Origin: Flavobacteriaceae bacterium
GTDB taxonomy: Bacteria; Bacteroidota; Bacteroidia; Flavobacteriales; Flavobacteriaceae
Assembly (NCBI GenBank): GCA_029238125.1
Contig: JAQWGQ010000004.1
Span: 1 to 40,353 of the forward strand
DNA: 40,353 nt
Reading direction: 5' to 3'
Within the stretch, counting starts at the first letter, position 1; every line of letters begins with the position of its first letter. Positions 1-9,005 of this stretch are shown here, piece after piece. A program made the position numbers and the translations under genes. Below the pieces are notes generated by a model. The model did no database searches. It was not told the DNA's origin and was given only the letters and a program-made list of their open reading frames with translations.

Positions 1-1
1 T

Positions 2-508
2 TCCTACTGGGAAGGGTATAGCAGACTATCTCTGTTTATGAGCGGTTTGGCAATTTCATCAATATCCTTGTACTATCTGCCAAAACTCGTTGAAGCCAAT
101 ACAGGACAGGAAATGTTGAAAGTTGTTCTTTGGGGTGTCAAGTTCTTATTTGCCGTAGCATTACCTGCGATGCTGCTAATCTTTTTGTTTGGCAGTAATG
201 TCATATCATTGTTATACACGACGAATTTTTTGGAAGCTATTTTTCTGTTGAAATGGGAGTTGTTGGGTACGTTTTTAAAACTGCTTTCGTTTACTGTTTC
301 ATTTATTATGGTCGCTAAAAAGCTAACAACAGTCTTTGTTTTATCAGAGTTGATTTCAGGCCTTGTATTTTTTGGTCTGAGTGTATTGCTTGTAGAAATG
401 TACGGAGTAGTTGGGGCGTCTATAGCTTTTGCGGGGACCTATTTCTTATATTTGTTGTGGGCGGTAATTTACTTTGGAAGTCGATTTAAATTTTTCGAAA
501 AAGATTAA
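2..508 (+). CDS. O-antigen/polysaccharide flippase, Wzx-like, C-terminal part
   Basis: This is the C-terminal end of an inner-membrane lipid-linked oligosaccharide flippase (Wzx, MOP superfamily). The reading frame is open from base 2, so the gene begins outside the window; the ATG at 38 is internal. About five hydrophobic helices are visible, with the SxYYLPKL segment typical of WzxE-like translocases near the start and a WELLG segment between later helices. By family knowledge it would move undecaprenyl-pyrophosphate-linked repeat units across the inner membrane. Its neighbours are three glycosyltransferases, which fits a capsule or O-antigen locus. Its 3' end overlaps the convergent glycosyltransferase gene by 23 bases. 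The substrate cannot be told. Confidence 0.8.
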   Translation, partial: SYWEGYSRLSLFMSGLAISSISLYYLPKLVEANTGQEMLKVVLWGVKFLFAVALPAMLLIFLFGSNVISLLYTTNFLEAIFLLKWELLGTFLKLLSFTVSFIMVAKKLTTVFVLSELISGLVFFGLSVLLVEMYGVVGASIAFAGTYFLYLLWAVIYFGSRFKFFEKD

Positions 509-1391
509 AGAACTTTCGTGCTAGATGACTCTGGCTTGATAAGAAATAAACAAAATTGCGCAGTACTGGTTGGCGAAATGGTTTATAGTGCTTGCGACCT
601 GATTTTTTGTCACTCGTCAAGCTGGCATTGTGAAGCATTTGTTTGTTGTAGTTTTGATGAATTTTTTCCACTTCCTCATATGAGTATTTATATTTTTTAG
701 CAAAATATAGCATTACTTTTAAACCTGATATGTTGTGTTTTGAATGTGATTCTCTATGTTGTCTGTAAACACTTAACTGGGAATTAACAAATCCAAAATC
801 AGTATTAAACACTAAATCAGTAATGATTGGATAATCTTCAAAATCAAAACCTTTCTTCACATAATCTTCAAAATTTACATGTTTTTCTAAGGTGCTTTTT
901 CTGTAACATATACCCATTAATAATGTACCATTCACTTTATGTCTTTGAATATATTCATTTTTTGTAGCATCTAAATTCTCAGCATTTTTAAAGGGAATGA
1001 TTTTTTTTGTTTTTTGAAAATAACAGTCATAGCCACTATCCACAAACCCAAAACTAGGATTATCCTCTAATTTATTATATAGTAATTGAAGAGCATTTAC
1101 ATTTGATAACCAATCATCTCCTGCAATATCAAAAATATATTTTCCATTGCATCGATTGAAAGTATCAATAAAATTGTTCAGGATACCAATATTCTTTTCA
1201 TGTATCTTTATATTTATATTGTCATGATGATCTATGTAAGATTTAATAATTTCAACTGTTTTATCTGTAGATGCATCATCACCAATAACGATTTCAAATG
1301 GAAAGTTGGTTTTTTGTTCTACTATAGATTGTAGACATTGTGAGATAAATTTTTCACAATTGTATGTCATTAAATGAATCGAAAATTCCAT
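486..1391 (-). CDS. family 2 glycosyltransferase
   Basis: Predicted cytoplasmic GT-A fold glycosyltransferase of about 301 residues that would add a sugar to a growing surface glycan. The start is placed at the ATG at 1391, because the protein then begins MEFSIHLMTYN, the usual first beta strand of GT2 enzymes; the frame is open a further 37 codons upstream, but that would overlap the divergent gene and adds nothing family-like. The nucleotide-binding motif DDASTDKT lies at residues 38-45 and a GDD metal-binding motif at 91-93. The start is only 11 bases from the proposed start of the divergent GT4 gene, leaving no room for ordinary promoters between them. Donor and acceptor sugars are unknown. 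Confidence 0.82.
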   Translation of the reverse strand: MEFSIHLMTYNCEKFISQCLQSIVEQKTNFPFEIVIGDDASTDKTVEIIKSYIDHHDNINIKIHEKNIGILNNFIDTFNRCNGKYIFDIAGDDWLSNVNALQLLYNKLEDNPSFGFVDSGYDCYFQKTKKIIPFKNAENLDATKNEYIQRHKVNGTLLMGICYRKSTLEKHVNFEDYVKKGFDFEDYPIITDLVFNTDFGFVNSQLSVYRQHRESHSKHNISGLKVMLYFAKKYKYSYEEVEKIHQNYNKQMLHNASLTSDKKSGRKHYKPFRQPVLRNFVYFLSSQSHLARKFFNLFRKI

Positions 1392-1402
1392 CTTGTAAAA
1401 AT

Positions 1403-2536
1403 ATGAATAGGCAGACAATAATGCATCAAAATAATATATCTGAAAAAAAAATAGCAATTTTCTGCCCCTCACTTTCTGACGGTGGAGTGCAGAGAGTTGC
1501 ATCCTTATTATCCAAAATATATCACGAGTATGGTTGTGATGTTCACGTAATTACTATATATAATAAAATTAATTATCCTTATGAGGGTTCTTATTTCACA
1601 CTTAATTTAGCTGATTTTTCACCATTTAATTTATTCAAAAACACGAATTCTTTTCTGTCCTTACGGAAATATATGAAAAAGAATAATTTCGATTTGATAA
1701 TCGATCTGAGATCAAGAATGAGACTCATACCAGAGCTGCTTGTTTATTTATTTGCCATTCCTTTGAAGAAGACTATTTTCACATACCATCTGCCTCTAAT
1801 AACTCATTACATTCCCAAGCCTCTATTTATATCTAGATTTTTTTATAACAAAGCATTTGCAAATGTTGCAGTTTCCAAGTCCATTCAAGAATTATTGATT
1901 GCAAACAAAATCAATAAAACATCTGTCATTTACAATCCTATTGATATAGATTTTATTGAAAGTAAATCTATTGAAGAACTAGATATTTCATTTGATTACA
2001 TCATTGGGTCTGGACGAATGAATGACAATATTAAACAGTTTGATCACTTGATTTCTGCCTATTGCAAATCATCTTTACCTACTAAAAATATTCATTTGAT
2101 TTTACTAGGAGACGGAAAAATAAAAACCGAACTTAAGTCCAAGATTGAAAAAAAATTTAAATCCAAAATTCATTTCATAGGCTTTGTTGAAAATCCATTC
2201 AAATATTATGCAAACGCCAAGTTTTTTGTTTTGACAAGTAAACACGAAGGTTTCCCTATGGTTTTAATCGAAGCTCTTGCTTGTGGTTCTCCATTAGTTT
2301 CATATGACTGCCAAACTGGTCCTTCTGAAATCATTAATCATAATCATAATGGGATTTTGGTATATCCCAATTCTACAGATAAACTATCGAAGGCTATTAA
2401 CAAAATGTATTTGGATAAAGAATTTTATGAAAATTGTAAAAACATAGCAAAGCTTTCTGTAAATCATTTAGATTTAAAGTCAATAAAAAATGAATGGCAA
2501 AAATTTACTTTGCGTTTACAAAATGATAAAGTTTAA
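1403..2536 (+). CDS. family 4 (GT-B) glycosyltransferase
   Basis: Predicted retaining GT-B glycosyltransferase of about 377 residues. The N-terminal half begins KKIAIFCPSLSDGGVQRVAS, the usual glycine-rich acceptor-side loop. The C-terminal half carries the GT4 signature E-x7-E at E282 and E290 (EGFPMVLIEALACG), followed by SYDCQTGPSEII, a stretch seen in galactosyl/hexosaminyl transferases of this family. The ATG at 1403 is chosen; 1421 (MHQNN) is an equally possible start, and the in-frame ATG at 1364 would run into the divergent gene. Its 3' end overlaps the convergent GT2 gene by 32 bases. Together with its neighbours it belongs to a cell-surface polysaccharide locus; sugar specificity is not readable. 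Confidence 0.82.
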   Translation: MNRQTIMHQNNISEKKIAIFCPSLSDGGVQRVASLLSKIYHEYGCDVHVITIYNKINYPYEGSYFTLNLADFSPFNLFKNTNSFLSLRKYMKKNNFDLIIDLRSRMRLIPELLVYLFAIPLKKTIFTYHLPLITHYIPKPLFISRFFYNKAFANVAVSKSIQELLIANKINKTSVIYNPIDIDFIESKSIEELDISFDYIIGSGRMNDNIKQFDHLISAYCKSSLPTKNIHLILLGDGKIKTELKSKIEKKFKSKIHFIGFVENPFKYYANAKFFVLTSKHEGFPMVLIEALACGSPLVSYDCQTGPSEIINHNHNGILVYPNSTDKLSKAINKMYLDKEFYENCKNIAKLSVNHLDLKSIKNEWQKFTLRLQNDKV

Positions 2537-3371
2537 ACCAATCTAATAAAACAATTGGCCTTCCGAATTTTATTAGTATTTTTCTAATAATGACATGTAA
2601 TTTTAAAGTTGGTGAAAAAAGAATTTTTGATAGACACATTTTTTCTAAAACCTTGTACGCCTTAATTAAATTGTTGTGGTCACTATTTATTTCATCATTT
2701 TCAAACCAAGTTCGAAGTAATTTTACACCATTCACTTGGTTATTTAAATATGAAATATTGTCTTCAATTCCTAAGTGAAAAGTACCGTTGTCAATGTGCA
2801 ATAGTTTTACTTTATTATTATTGAATCTTTCACCCAAAAGAAGGTCGTAACCGTAGCAATTACTTGGGTCATTAATAATTTGAGTGAAGATTTCTTTTTC
2901 GATTAACATATTACCAGAAAACACATATTTGAATGGCTTTTGACTTCTTTTTTTAGCTGATTTTTCTTCACGTGAAATTCCATAATTCTTTCGAAGTTGA
3001 GTTTTTCGATAGTCTTTTTTGTAACGATAGCCCCCAAAGATTACACTAGCACTTTTTATGTTACTTATATAGTTGAGTAAATATTTGTTGTGAACAGGTA
3101 TCATATCTGAATCGACAAAAAGCAGCCAATTAAAACTACTCTTTTTGGCCAATTTTATCCTTGTTGAAATACTCCCCAAATTCGAGGTATTTTCAAAAAA
3201 AGAAAACCCATTTCGTTCACAAGCTTCTCGATTCTTATCTACATAATGTGTTGAAAAATCATCACAGACTAAAACCTCAATAGTTTCTTCGAGTTGCGCA
3301 ATCTGTTTTGCCAAAAGATCTAAAAGCATAGAACAATCAGTGTTGTAAGTCGGAATGCAAATGGATAACAA
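2505..3371 (-). CDS. family 2 glycosyltransferase
   Basis: Predicted GT-A glycosyltransferase of 288 residues. It opens with LSICIPTYNTD, has the nucleotide-binding motif CDDFS at residues 36-40 and a clear DxD motif (VDSDM, residues 86-90), and a basic C-terminal third without family features I recognise. The start codon is TTG: an in-frame TAA, the stop of the upstream ftsE-like gene, lies six bases before it and no ATG is available. It follows that gene by three bases, so the two are probably co-transcribed. The other end overlaps the convergent GT4 gene. Role in glycan assembly is inferred from the fold and the neighbours. Confidence 0.8.
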   Translation of the reverse strand: MLSICIPTYNTDCSMLLDLLAKQIAQLEETIEVLVCDDFSTHYVDKNREACERNGFSFFENTSNLGSISTRIKLAKKSSFNWLLFVDSDMIPVHNKYLLNYISNIKSASVIFGGYRYKKDYRKTQLRKNYGISREEKSAKKRSQKPFKYVFSGNMLIEKEIFTQIINDPSNCYGYDLLLGERFNNNKVKLLHIDNGTFHLGIEDNISYLNNQVNGVKLLRTWFENDEINSDHNNLIKAYKVLEKMCLSKILFSPTLKLHVIIRKILIKFGRPIVLLDWFKLYHFVNAK

Positions 3372-3374
3372 GAC

Positions 3375-4055
3375 TTAAGATTTTGATTTCACCTCAACCA
3401 CCAGTTGATCTTCACACATCAGGGTTCTTTTTGGAAATTTTGATATCAACCCAAAGTCATGCGTCGCCATCAAAATCGTCGTTCCCTGTTGGTTGATTTC
3501 ATGGAGAAGTTTCATTACTTCTTCGCTTGTAATTGGATCTAAATTTCCCGTTGGCTCGTCGGCCAAGATGAGCTTTGGTTCGTTCAACAAAGCGCGCGCA
3601 ATCGCAATTCGTTGCTGCTCTCCGCCCGAAAGTTCATGCGGGAACAATTTGAGTTTGTCTTCAAGTCCCACAGCTTCCAATACCTTACAAATACGTTCTG
3701 TTCGTTTGTCAACTGATTTCCAGCCCGTTGCACGTAAGACAAAGTCGAGGTTTCGCTCGACGCTGCGGTCAGAAAGAAGTTGAAAATCCTGAAAAACAAC
3801 CCCGAGTTGCCGTCGCAAATCTGGAATATGCCGCTCTCTCAACTTTAGCAAATCACAGTCAACAACTTTCCCTTTTCCCTCTCGGAGCTTAATATCGCCA
3901 TAAAGCGTTTTTAGCAAGCTACTTTTTCCAGTACCTGTCCTGCCGATCAGATAAACAAACGCACCCGGATCAAGTGTAAATGAAACATCACGCAGAACCA
4001 CTTTTTTGTCTTGTGAGATCGTGGCGTCCTCAAACGAAATAATGTGTCTATCCAT
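3375..4055 (-). CDS. ftsE: FtsE-like ABC transporter ATPase
   Basis: Cytoplasmic ATPase subunit of an ABC complex, 226 residues, the usual FtsE length. Walker A GRTGTGKS is at 38-45, the signature LSGGEQQR at 142-149, Walker B LILADEP at 162-168, and the H-loop His at 199. FtsE normally pairs with the membrane protein FtsX to switch on peptidoglycan hydrolases at the division septum. No ftsX is next to it here; the following gene, three bases downstream, is a glycosyltransferase. LolD-type lipoprotein-release ATPases are close relatives, so the FtsE label rests on overall sequence feel. No convincing -7 element was found in the 178-base gap to asnB on this strand. Confidence 0.8.
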   Translation of the reverse strand: MDRHIISFEDATISQDKKVVLRDVSFTLDPGAFVYLIGRTGTGKSSLLKTLYGDIKLREGKGKVVDCDLLKLRERHIPDLRRQLGVVFQDFQLLSDRSVERNLDFVLRATGWKSVDKRTERICKVLEAVGLEDKLKLFPHELSGGEQQRIAIARALLNEPKLILADEPTGNLDPITSEEVMKLLHEINQQGTTILMATHDFGLISKFPKRTLMCEDQLVVEVKSKS

Positions 4056-4212
4056 GATTTAGCCCCCTAAATTAAAAACTATCACACAAACAATCTTAAA
4101 CTTTTTGACTTATTTTTTGTCTGCAAAACATAAAAATTATATAAAAAATGAATCTTTAGTATAAAATAGTTATAAAAATATAAATTTATATTTTAATTAT
4201 ATACACAAAACC

Positions 4213-4220
4213 TATCTTTG
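4213..4220 (+). promoter_or_regulatory. -7 promoter element of asnB
   Basis: TATCTTTG matches the Bacteroidota -7 consensus TAnnTTTG exactly. It ends only 13 bases before the asnB ATG, so the predicted leader is under ten bases. No clear -33 TTG is present at the usual distance. Confidence 0.6.
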
Positions 4221-4233
4221 TAAAAAATTTGAT

Positions 4234-5895
4234 ATGTGTGGTATTGTATGTGCATATAATGATAAAATAGAAATTGAGGGCTTACGTTCTCAACTCTTAT
4301 CCATGTCGAAGCAGATTCGGCATCGCGGCCCTGATTGGAGTGGGATTCATGTGAATAAGCATGCAATATTGGCTCACGAGCGCCTGGCTATTGTTGACCC
4401 CACATCCGGAAAACAACCTTTGTACAGTGAGAACAAACAGCTTGTTTTAGCTGCAAATGGAGAGATTTACAATCATAGAGAATTGCGTAAACAAACATCC
4501 GATTTTGCATACCAAACTGGTTCTGACTGCGAAGTTATACTTGCGCTATACCAAGATAAAGGAGTCAACTTTATTGATGAGCTTAACGGGATTTTTGCTT
4601 TTGTCTTATTTGATGCAGATAAAAACACCTTTTTTGCTGCCCGCGATCACATGGGGATTATTCCGCTTTACATGGGCTGGGATGCCAATGGAACGCTTTA
4701 TTTCGCTTCTGAGCTCAAATCCTTAGAGGGAGTTTGTACGACGATTGAAGTCTTTCCTCCTGGACATTACTATGACAGCGCCAAAGGCGAACTGACGAAA
4801 TGGTATAATCGAGATTGGCGAGACTATGGGGTTGTGGAAAACAATAACACTGACATTGATGAGCTACAACAAGCATTGGAAGATGCAGTTCATAGACAGT
4901 TGATGAGTGATGTCCCTTATGGCGTTCTCCTTTCTGGCGGTTTGGATTCATCAATCACTTCCGCATTGGCAAAAAAGTTTGCCAAAAAGCGTGTTGAGTC
5001 AGACGATGAGAAGGATGCATGGTGGCCTCAATTACACTCTTTTTCTGTTGGTTTAGAAGGTTCTCCAGATTTGGCAGCTGCCCAAAAGGTAGCCAAGCAC
5101 ATCGGAACGGTGCATCACGAGGTGACCTTTACCGTACAAGAGGGACTTGATGCAATACGAGATGTTATTTATCATTTGGAAACTTATGACATCACAACAG
5201 TACGTGCATCAACACCCATGTACTTATTGGCACGAGTCATTAAGTCTATGGGAATTAAGATGGTGCTTTCTGGTGAGGGTGCAGACGAGGTCTTTGGGGG
5301 CTATTTGTATTTTCACAAAGCTCCTGACGCCAAAGAATTCCATGACGAGACCGTTCGCAAGCTCGATAAACTGTATCAATATGACTGTTTGCGCGCCAAC
5401 AAATCTTTAGCAGCTTGGGGAATTGAGGGTCGTGTTCCATTTTTAGACAAAGAGTTTATGGATGTAGCGATGCGAATCAATCCCAAAGACAAAATGATTA
5501 CACCCGAACGAATGGAGAAATGGGTCCTTCGAAAAGCTTTCGAACAATACTTGCCAGAGAGCGTTGCTTGGCGTCAAAAAGAACAATTCAGTGACGGGGT
5601 AGGGTATAACTGGATTGACAGCTTAAAAGAAGTCGTTGAGAGAGAAGTGAGCGATACCGATATGGAAGTTGTACATCATCGTTTTCCAACGCAACCCCCA
5701 AGAACCAAAGAAGAATATTATTATCGATCGATTTTTGAAGAGCACTTCCCATCCGACACTGCAGCTTTGACTGTACCCTCTGTGCCGTCTGTTGCTTGTA
5801 GCACGCCAACAGCCCTTGCTTGGGACGCCTCTTTTCAAAATATGAATGAACCTTCAGGTCGCGCAATTGGAACGGTTCACAATGATGCATATTAG
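4234..5895 (+). CDS. asnB: glutamine-hydrolysing asparagine synthetase B
   Basis: Converts aspartate, glutamine and ATP to asparagine and glutamate in the cytoplasm. At 553 residues it is the normal AsnB size. Cys2 right after Met is the glutaminase nucleophile, with RGPD at 31-34, NGEIYNH at 75-81 and the class II amidotransferase fold over about 200 residues. The synthetase domain has the PP-loop SGGLDSS at 234-240 and the conserved LSGEGADEVFGGY stretch. The start is fixed, because Cys2 must follow the initiator. A -7 element lies just upstream. The gene is followed by gyrB in the same direction after 126 bases containing a second -7 element, so they are probably separate transcripts. Confidence 0.96.
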   Translation: MCGIVCAYNDKIEIEGLRSQLLSMSKQIRHRGPDWSGIHVNKHAILAHERLAIVDPTSGKQPLYSENKQLVLAANGEIYNHRELRKQTSDFAYQTGSDCEVILALYQDKGVNFIDELNGIFAFVLFDADKNTFFAARDHMGIIPLYMGWDANGTLYFASELKSLEGVCTTIEVFPPGHYYDSAKGELTKWYNRDWRDYGVVENNNTDIDELQQALEDAVHRQLMSDVPYGVLLSGGLDSSITSALAKKFAKKRVESDDEKDAWWPQLHSFSVGLEGSPDLAAAQKVAKHIGTVHHEVTFTVQEGLDAIRDVIYHLETYDITTVRASTPMYLLARVIKSMGIKMVLSGEGADEVFGGYLYFHKAPDAKEFHDETVRKLDKLYQYDCLRANKSLAAWGIEGRVPFLDKEFMDVAMRINPKDKMITPERMEKWVLRKAFEQYLPESVAWRQKEQFSDGVGYNWIDSLKEVVEREVSDTDMEVVHHRFPTQPPRTKEEYYYRSIFEEHFPSDTAALTVPSVPSVACSTPTALAWDASFQNMNEPSGRAIGTVHNDAY

Positions 5896-5975
5896 TCCCT
5901 TTTCTTCACACCTTATTGTTAATAACTTGATGTTTTTAGGGGTCGTTCAATCGGTTAGTTTTCCTCAATAAAAAG

Positions 5976-5983
5976 TATCTTTG
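5976..5983 (+). promoter_or_regulatory. -7 promoter element of gyrB
   Basis: TATCTTTG is an exact TAnnTTTG match 38 bases before the gyrB start. A weak TTAG lies about 18 bases upstream in place of a clear -33 TTG. Confidence 0.55.
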
Positions 5984-6003
5984 ATAGATTGTGATTTAGT
6001 TAA

Positions 6004-7956
<1,953 letters not shown>

Positions 7957-8000
7957 GGAAGTAACCAAGACATAGTAAGAACCTATATAATTAATAGAAA

Positions 8001-8933
8001 ATGAAAGTAACCATTGTTGGCGCTGGTAATGTCGGTGCCACTTGTGCAGATGCAATTGCCTATCAAGGCATGGCAAGTGAGGTCGTTTTGCTCGACATCA
8101 AAGATGGGTTTGCAGAAGGGAAGGCCCTCGATATGATGCAAACAGCCACTACTTTAGGATTCAATACCAAAATCACTGGCACCACCTCAGATTATGCAAA
8201 AACAGCAAACAGCGATGTCGTTGTTATTACATCAGGGGTTCCCCGTAAACCTGGAATGACACGGGAGGAACTTATTGGTATCAATGCAGGAATTGTCAAA
8301 AGTGTTGCCGATCAGGTATTGACCCATTCCCCTGACACCGTTATTGTCGTTGTTTCAAATCCGATGGATACCATGACCTATTTGACGCTCAAAGCCACTG
8401 GCTTGCCGAAAAATAAAGTGATTGGTATGGGCGGAGCCCTAGATAGTAGTCGTTTTAAAACCTATTTGTCTCTGGCTTTAGAAAAGCCTGCCAATGATAT
8501 CCATGGGATGGTCATTGGAGGTCACGGCGATACGACCATGATCCCGCTAACTCGGCTTGCCACTTATAATGGAATTCCGATTTCGACGATTCTCAGCGCA
8601 GAAAAACTAGAAGAGGTCGCTGCCGCAACCATGGTTGGGGGCGCAACATTGACGAAGTTGCTGGGCACCTCGGCATGGTATGCACCTGGTGCTTCGGTCG
8701 CTTACCTTGTCAATAGTATCTTACATGATCAAAAAAGAATTATTCCCTGTTCAGTAATGCTCGATGGGGAATATGGTCAGTCGGATATCTGTATCGGTGT
8801 CCCAACAATTATCGGTAAAAATGGCTGGGAAAAAATCATGGATTTAAACCTGAATGATAAGGAATCGGCAAGCTTTGAAAAAAGTGCCTCAGCCGTGCGG
8901 ACGATGAATGAAGCGCTTTCAGGAATTTTTTAG
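8001..8933 (+). CDS. mdh: malate dehydrogenase (LDH-like type)
   Basis: NAD-dependent interconversion of malate and oxaloacetate in the TCA cycle. The 310-residue protein has a Rossmann loop GAGNVG at 7-12, an acidic residue (LLDIKDG) after the second strand that favours NAD, the coenzyme-binding VVSNPMD stretch and the catalytic His175 in GGHGDTT. The substrate loop reads VPRKPGMTREE, with the Arg pair of malate dehydrogenases rather than the Gln of lactate dehydrogenases. It follows gyrB closely. A 10-base perfect palindrome and a -7 element for secDF lie after its stop. Confidence 0.95.
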   Translation: MKVTIVGAGNVGATCADAIAYQGMASEVVLLDIKDGFAEGKALDMMQTATTLGFNTKITGTTSDYAKTANSDVVVITSGVPRKPGMTREELIGINAGIVKSVADQVLTHSPDTVIVVVSNPMDTMTYLTLKATGLPKNKVIGMGGALDSSRFKTYLSLALEKPANDIHGMVIGGHGDTTMIPLTRLATYNGIPISTILSAEKLEEVAAATMVGGATLTKLLGTSAWYAPGASVAYLVNSILHDQKRIIPCSVMLDGEYGQSDICIGVPTIIGKNGWEKIMDLNLNDKESASFEKSASAVRTMNEALSGIF

Positions 8934-8947
8934 TAAAACAAACAATT

Positions 8948-8957
8948 ATACATGTAT
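8948..8957. promoter_or_regulatory. 10-base palindrome upstream of secDF
   Basis: ATACATGTAT is a perfect inverted repeat placed where the -33 region of the secDF promoter would be. It could be an operator, or chance in AT-rich sequence. Confidence 0.25.
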
Positions 8958-8970
8958 GAGAAGTAAGCGT

Positions 8971-8978
8971 TATATTTG
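8971..8978 (+). promoter_or_regulatory. -7 promoter element of secDF
   Basis: TATATTTG matches TAnnTTTG exactly and ends 27 bases before the secDF ATG. No clear -33 TTG. Confidence 0.55.
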
Positions 8979-9005
8979 CTTGCTTTTTGATTAAAACAAA
9001 CGATC

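Noticed and set aside
486-700. Plus-strand frame of 60 codons at 518-700
   Set aside because: Antisense to the GT2 gene and without recognisable features.
7957-8000. Separate promoter for mdh
   Set aside because: The 44-base gap holds no TAnnTTTG; read-through from gyrB is more likely.
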